From Gemmatimonadota bacterium (GTDB lineage Bacteria > Latescibacterota > UBA2968 > UBA8231), in the NCBI GenBank assembly GCA_018673255.1, contig JABHDC010000094.1, positions 1 through 8,207 of the forward strand: a stretch of 8,207 bases of DNA, read 5' to 3'. Made by a program: the position numbers and the translations under genes. Positions 7,001-8,207 of the stretch are shown here, piece after piece (position 1 is the first letter of the stretch; each line of letters begins with the position of its first letter). Below the pieces are notes generated by a model. That model was not told where the DNA came from. It did not search any database and saw only the letters and a program-made list of their open reading frames with translations.

Positions 7001-7551
7001 TGTCGAAGATCGAGGCCGGTGCGATGCAACTGCAGATGTCGGCCGTGGCCCCTGCTTCCTGCATCGACACCGCCGTCGCCACGATGGAACACCGTGCCTC
7101 GAGCAAGGGGCTGGCCCTGCGACAGGAGGTATCCGACTCACTGCCTGACCTGTGGGCCGATGAGCGCCGTCTGACCCAGCAGGTGCTGATCAATCTGGTC
7201 GAGAATGCGATCAAGTTCACCAGTGATGGCGAGATCAGCGTGGGTGCAGCCACCGCCGGAGAAAGCGGTGAAGGAAATGGCAATGGCCGCAGAGGCACCG
7301 GAGCCGTCCATTTCTGGGTGCAGGACACGGGCAAGGGTATCCCTACCGGTGAGATCGGCCGCGTCTTCCAGCCTTTCTACCAGGTGGATGGATCCAGCAC
7401 ACGCGATGTGGGTGGCACCGGGCTGGGCCTGGCGATCGTGCGACGATTCGTGGAAATGCACGGTGGCCGAATCTGGCTCGAGAGTGCCCCGGGGACCGGT
7501 TCCACATTCCACTTCACCATCCCCCAGGCGCCACAGGCGGTGCTCGCATGA
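4048..7551 (+). CDS. Two-component beta-propeller sensor histidine kinase
   Basis: An 1167-aa membrane sensor kinase. Domains in order: signal peptide 1-40 (likely cut after NAFA); an alpha/beta region about 41-130 resembling a NIPSNAP/dimeric alpha-beta barrel domain; a Pro/Gly-rich linker containing PLGPG twice; 14 two-component-regulator-propeller repeats (about 176-760, typical unit DGLPSNDV...LWVGT...GVSRYDG), enough for two seven-bladed propellers; a Y_Y_Y domain (about 785-858); one TM segment (about 869-889); a short coiled coil; HisKA with phospho-acceptor His933 in HELRTP; HATPase_c with N-box Asn1053, G1 DTGKG (1093-1097) and G2 GTGLGL. All catalytic motifs look intact. By analogy with Bacteroides hybrid two-component sensors, the propellers plus Y_Y_Y sense an extracytoplasmic ligand, often a carbohydrate, and signal across the membrane. 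Unlike those hybrids it has no fused receiver or AraC output; the receiver is the overlapping next gene. The start is chosen for the signal peptide; its ribosome binding site is weak. Confidence 0.93.
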   Translation: MRRLIRSLISTSARAALLDLRLALALFALTAGALPHNAFAETIGRVAFWVPSERHDEFSQVYDAEIEPFLLGIGFRPAHAEERTTLDSIFSRLYSFDSPGDILAARDSMRSRSDLIEQFQRYGRMFGSTEISGVLKSSFRIYSTDVGELPRTPLGPGSRRPLGPGHGQWKTFDVTDGLAGPMVQAMLQDRLGQMWFATKNNGISRFDGQTWLTLGVDDGLPSNDVEALFEDSDGRLWVGTTHGLAQVADDAVVAVHGPHNGLPQDRVRQIIEGPDRTLWVGTVGGGVSRYDGTSWIQVSLTDAGPKNLIIDLAFDTVGDLWATTAVGISRYDGTSWSEVTVDGVDSSMQFAMHGKTVNALLIDQRGDRWFSFGNHRTGLARLGMDGAWTIFNDEDMGGLNHVVSLSLDAHGRVWAGTLDRGALVYDDGNWRALDSGHGLAHNSVYQVLEDDEGYLWFATMGGASRLDEQGLSVFGQSDGLPAANIHQLRLDTTGALWIAHGASGAGVTILADDTLTTLTMDDGLPGNVIGRTYADREGHTWLLGDGGAVSIQGDSITAIGTDQGLPYSGAYSIIQDHRGDFWFGTGYGLAHFDGRRMQSYGPADGLASDDVLDLHEDADGNLWIASMAGVTRYDGEHFQAIREADGLPNEYVADITSGPDGRVWFATHGGVVVYDGEQFAALTADDGLTSNDVHAVVIDGEDLWVGTDGGGVSRYDGRVFQSLTAKDGLPDNVSLTVAADEGGVWIGGSSGLSYHRPRFSPDVPVLIDAVVAGKRYGGDEQIEVASSVELMAFEFRGISLKTLPGQTVFCYRLVGYDDQWYHTREHRVEYTDLPRGDYRFEVQAVDRDLNYSAWPASIGVVVRLPYERIAWVACLVIALGLIIWQGWRVMRRDHRLQESNRELEEQAAALEKAHGEVVLASQAKSAFLANVSHELRTPMNAIINFSSLILDRAYGDISEDMRDAVEEIDRNSDSLLSLINDVLDLSKIEAGAMQLQMSAVAPASCIDTAVATMEHRASSKGLALRQEVSDSLPDLWADERRLTQQVLINLVENAIKFTSDGEISVGAATAGESGEGNGNGRRGTGAVHFWVQDTGKGIPTGEIGRVFQPFYQVDGSSTRDVGGTGLGLAIVRRFVEMHGGRIWLESAPGTGSTFHFTIPQAPQAVLA

Positions 7552-7955
7552 TCAGCCTGCCTGCTGAATTGGGTGCCGTCGTCCTCCACATCGAGGACAA
7601 TCCATCGAATCGCAAGGTCGTCCAGCACATCCTGCGACGGACATCCTATCGCCTGATCGAAGCCGAGGACGGCGAGACGGGACTGGACCTGGCGCGCGCG
7701 CAGAAGCCCGACGTCATATTACTCGACATGCAGTTGCCAGGAATGAGTGGCTACGACGTCGCCAAGGCACTGAAAGCGGACACCCGGACACAGGGGATTC
7801 CAGTCGTGGCCGTGACCGCCTCTGCCCTGGCCGGCGATGACGACAGGGTCTTCGACGCCGGCTGTGATGATTATCTGGCCAAACCCTTTCGACCACACGA
7901 CCTGCGCGAGCGCCTCGCAGCCCATTTGCCGGATGGAACCTGCAGCAGTGCCTGA
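7548..7955 (+). CDS. Single-domain response regulator (CheY-like receiver)
   Basis: A 135-aa stand-alone receiver domain. Acidic pocket Glu16-Asp17 (HIEDNPSN), phospho-acceptor Asp60 (ILLDMQLPGMSG), switch Thr90 (AVTASAL) and Lys112 (YLAKPF) are all present, so it should be phosphorylatable, most likely by the preceding kinase. Its ATG overlaps the kinase stop as ATGA, implying translational coupling and matched expression; AGGCGG lies seven bases before the ATG. The polypeptide ends about 15 residues after the receiver fold with no DNA-binding or enzymatic output domain. It must therefore act by protein contact or as an intermediate in a phosphorelay. Confidence 0.93.
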   Translation: MISLPAELGAVVLHIEDNPSNRKVVQHILRRTSYRLIEAEDGETGLDLARAQKPDVILLDMQLPGMSGYDVAKALKADTRTQGIPVVAVTASALAGDDDRVFDAGCDDYLAKPFRPHDLRERLAAHLPDGTCSSA

Positions 7956-8052
7956 CCGACTGCCCGCCGAACCATCTGTCGAGTCACCAAAGCGGTCTGA
8001 CGAGTCGTTTGACGAGTTCGGTGCAGTCGAACACCTTCGGGGTTCATCCACC

Positions 8053-8056
8053 GGAG
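8053..8056 (+). promoter_or_regulatory. Ribosome binding site for the downstream receiver gene
   Basis: GGAG lies five bases before the ATG at 8062. This favours 8062 over the earlier in-frame ATG at 7933, which has no comparable motif. Confidence 0.6.
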
Positions 8057-8061
8057 AAACC

Positions 8062-8207
8062 ATGCCTGATCCCGCCCGAATCCTCGTTGTCGACGACAAT
8101 CCCTCGAATGTGAAGGCTCTGCGCCAGCGCCTGCTGACCGATGGCCATGATGTTCTTGAAGCGACGTCCGGCCAGGAAGCCCTTGATCTGGTCGCCGGAC
8201 AATCGCC
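8062..8207 (+). CDS. Response regulator receiver protein (3'-truncated by window edge)
   Basis: The first 48 codons of a second receiver-domain protein, beginning MPDPARILVVDDNPSN. The Asp11-Asp12 acidic pair and the following helix (VKALRQRLLTDGHDVLEATSGQEALDL) are typical of receiver domains. The phospho-acceptor Asp, expected near residue 54, lies beyond the window, as does any output domain. It follows the kinase/receiver pair on the same strand 106 bases downstream, so it is likely part of the same signalling cluster. The frame stays open upstream to an ATG at 7933, inside the end of the previous gene. That would add a 43-residue Ser/Glu-rich N-terminal extension, but the ribosome binding site argues for 8062. 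The output type is unknown. Confidence 0.85.
   Translation, partial: MPDPARILVVDDNPSNVKALRQRLLTDGHDVLEATSGQEALDLVAGQS

Overview
The window reads as chromosomal DNA from a GC-rich, Gram-negative-type heterotrophic bacterium. Supporting signs are an exported, membrane-anchored beta-propeller histidine kinase, a sigma-54 (-24/-12) promoter and two IHF-consensus sites. The phylum cannot be fixed from this sequence. Large propeller kinases combined with RIFT-barrel lyase-like proteins occur in several polysaccharide-degrading lineages, many of them uncultured.

Layout. Bases 2-817 (+) hold the C-terminal two thirds of a GT4-type glycosyltransferase. It converges on 843-3212 (-), a 789-aa cytoplasmic protein resembling the PcRGLX/YetA (exo-rhamnogalacturonan lyase-like, PL26-type) family. 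From 3213 to 4047 there is no large gene, but this is the most structured part of the window. It contains a 15-bp palindrome, a four-box A-B-B-A array of palindromic hexamers (TGTACA/TGATCA), an IHF match, an 18-bp dyad, a second IHF match, a near-perfect sigma-54 promoter, a well-placed ribosome binding site and a 51-codon ORF, followed by a strong GC-rich hairpin. Bases 4048-7551 (+) encode an 1167-aa hybrid-propeller histidine kinase: signal peptide, small NIPSNAP-like domain, 14 propeller blades, Y_Y_Y domain, one TM segment, HisKA and HATPase_c. Its stop codon overlaps the start of a single-domain receiver protein (7548-7955). A second receiver-type protein starts at 8062 and runs off the window.

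How the parts may work together. The kinase and receiver are clearly a translationally coupled two-component pair, and the second receiver probably belongs to the same signalling cluster. The 51-aa cationic peptide (3689-3844) sits directly upstream and has its own sigma-54 unit with enhancer-like dyads and IHF sites in the expected order. It would therefore be silent until an AAA+ enhancer-binding protein is activated. This putative sigma-54-controlled mini-protein is the most promising undescribed element here. I do not recognise the peptide and assign no function. A link between the peptide, the kinase and the lyase-like gene rests only on proximity.
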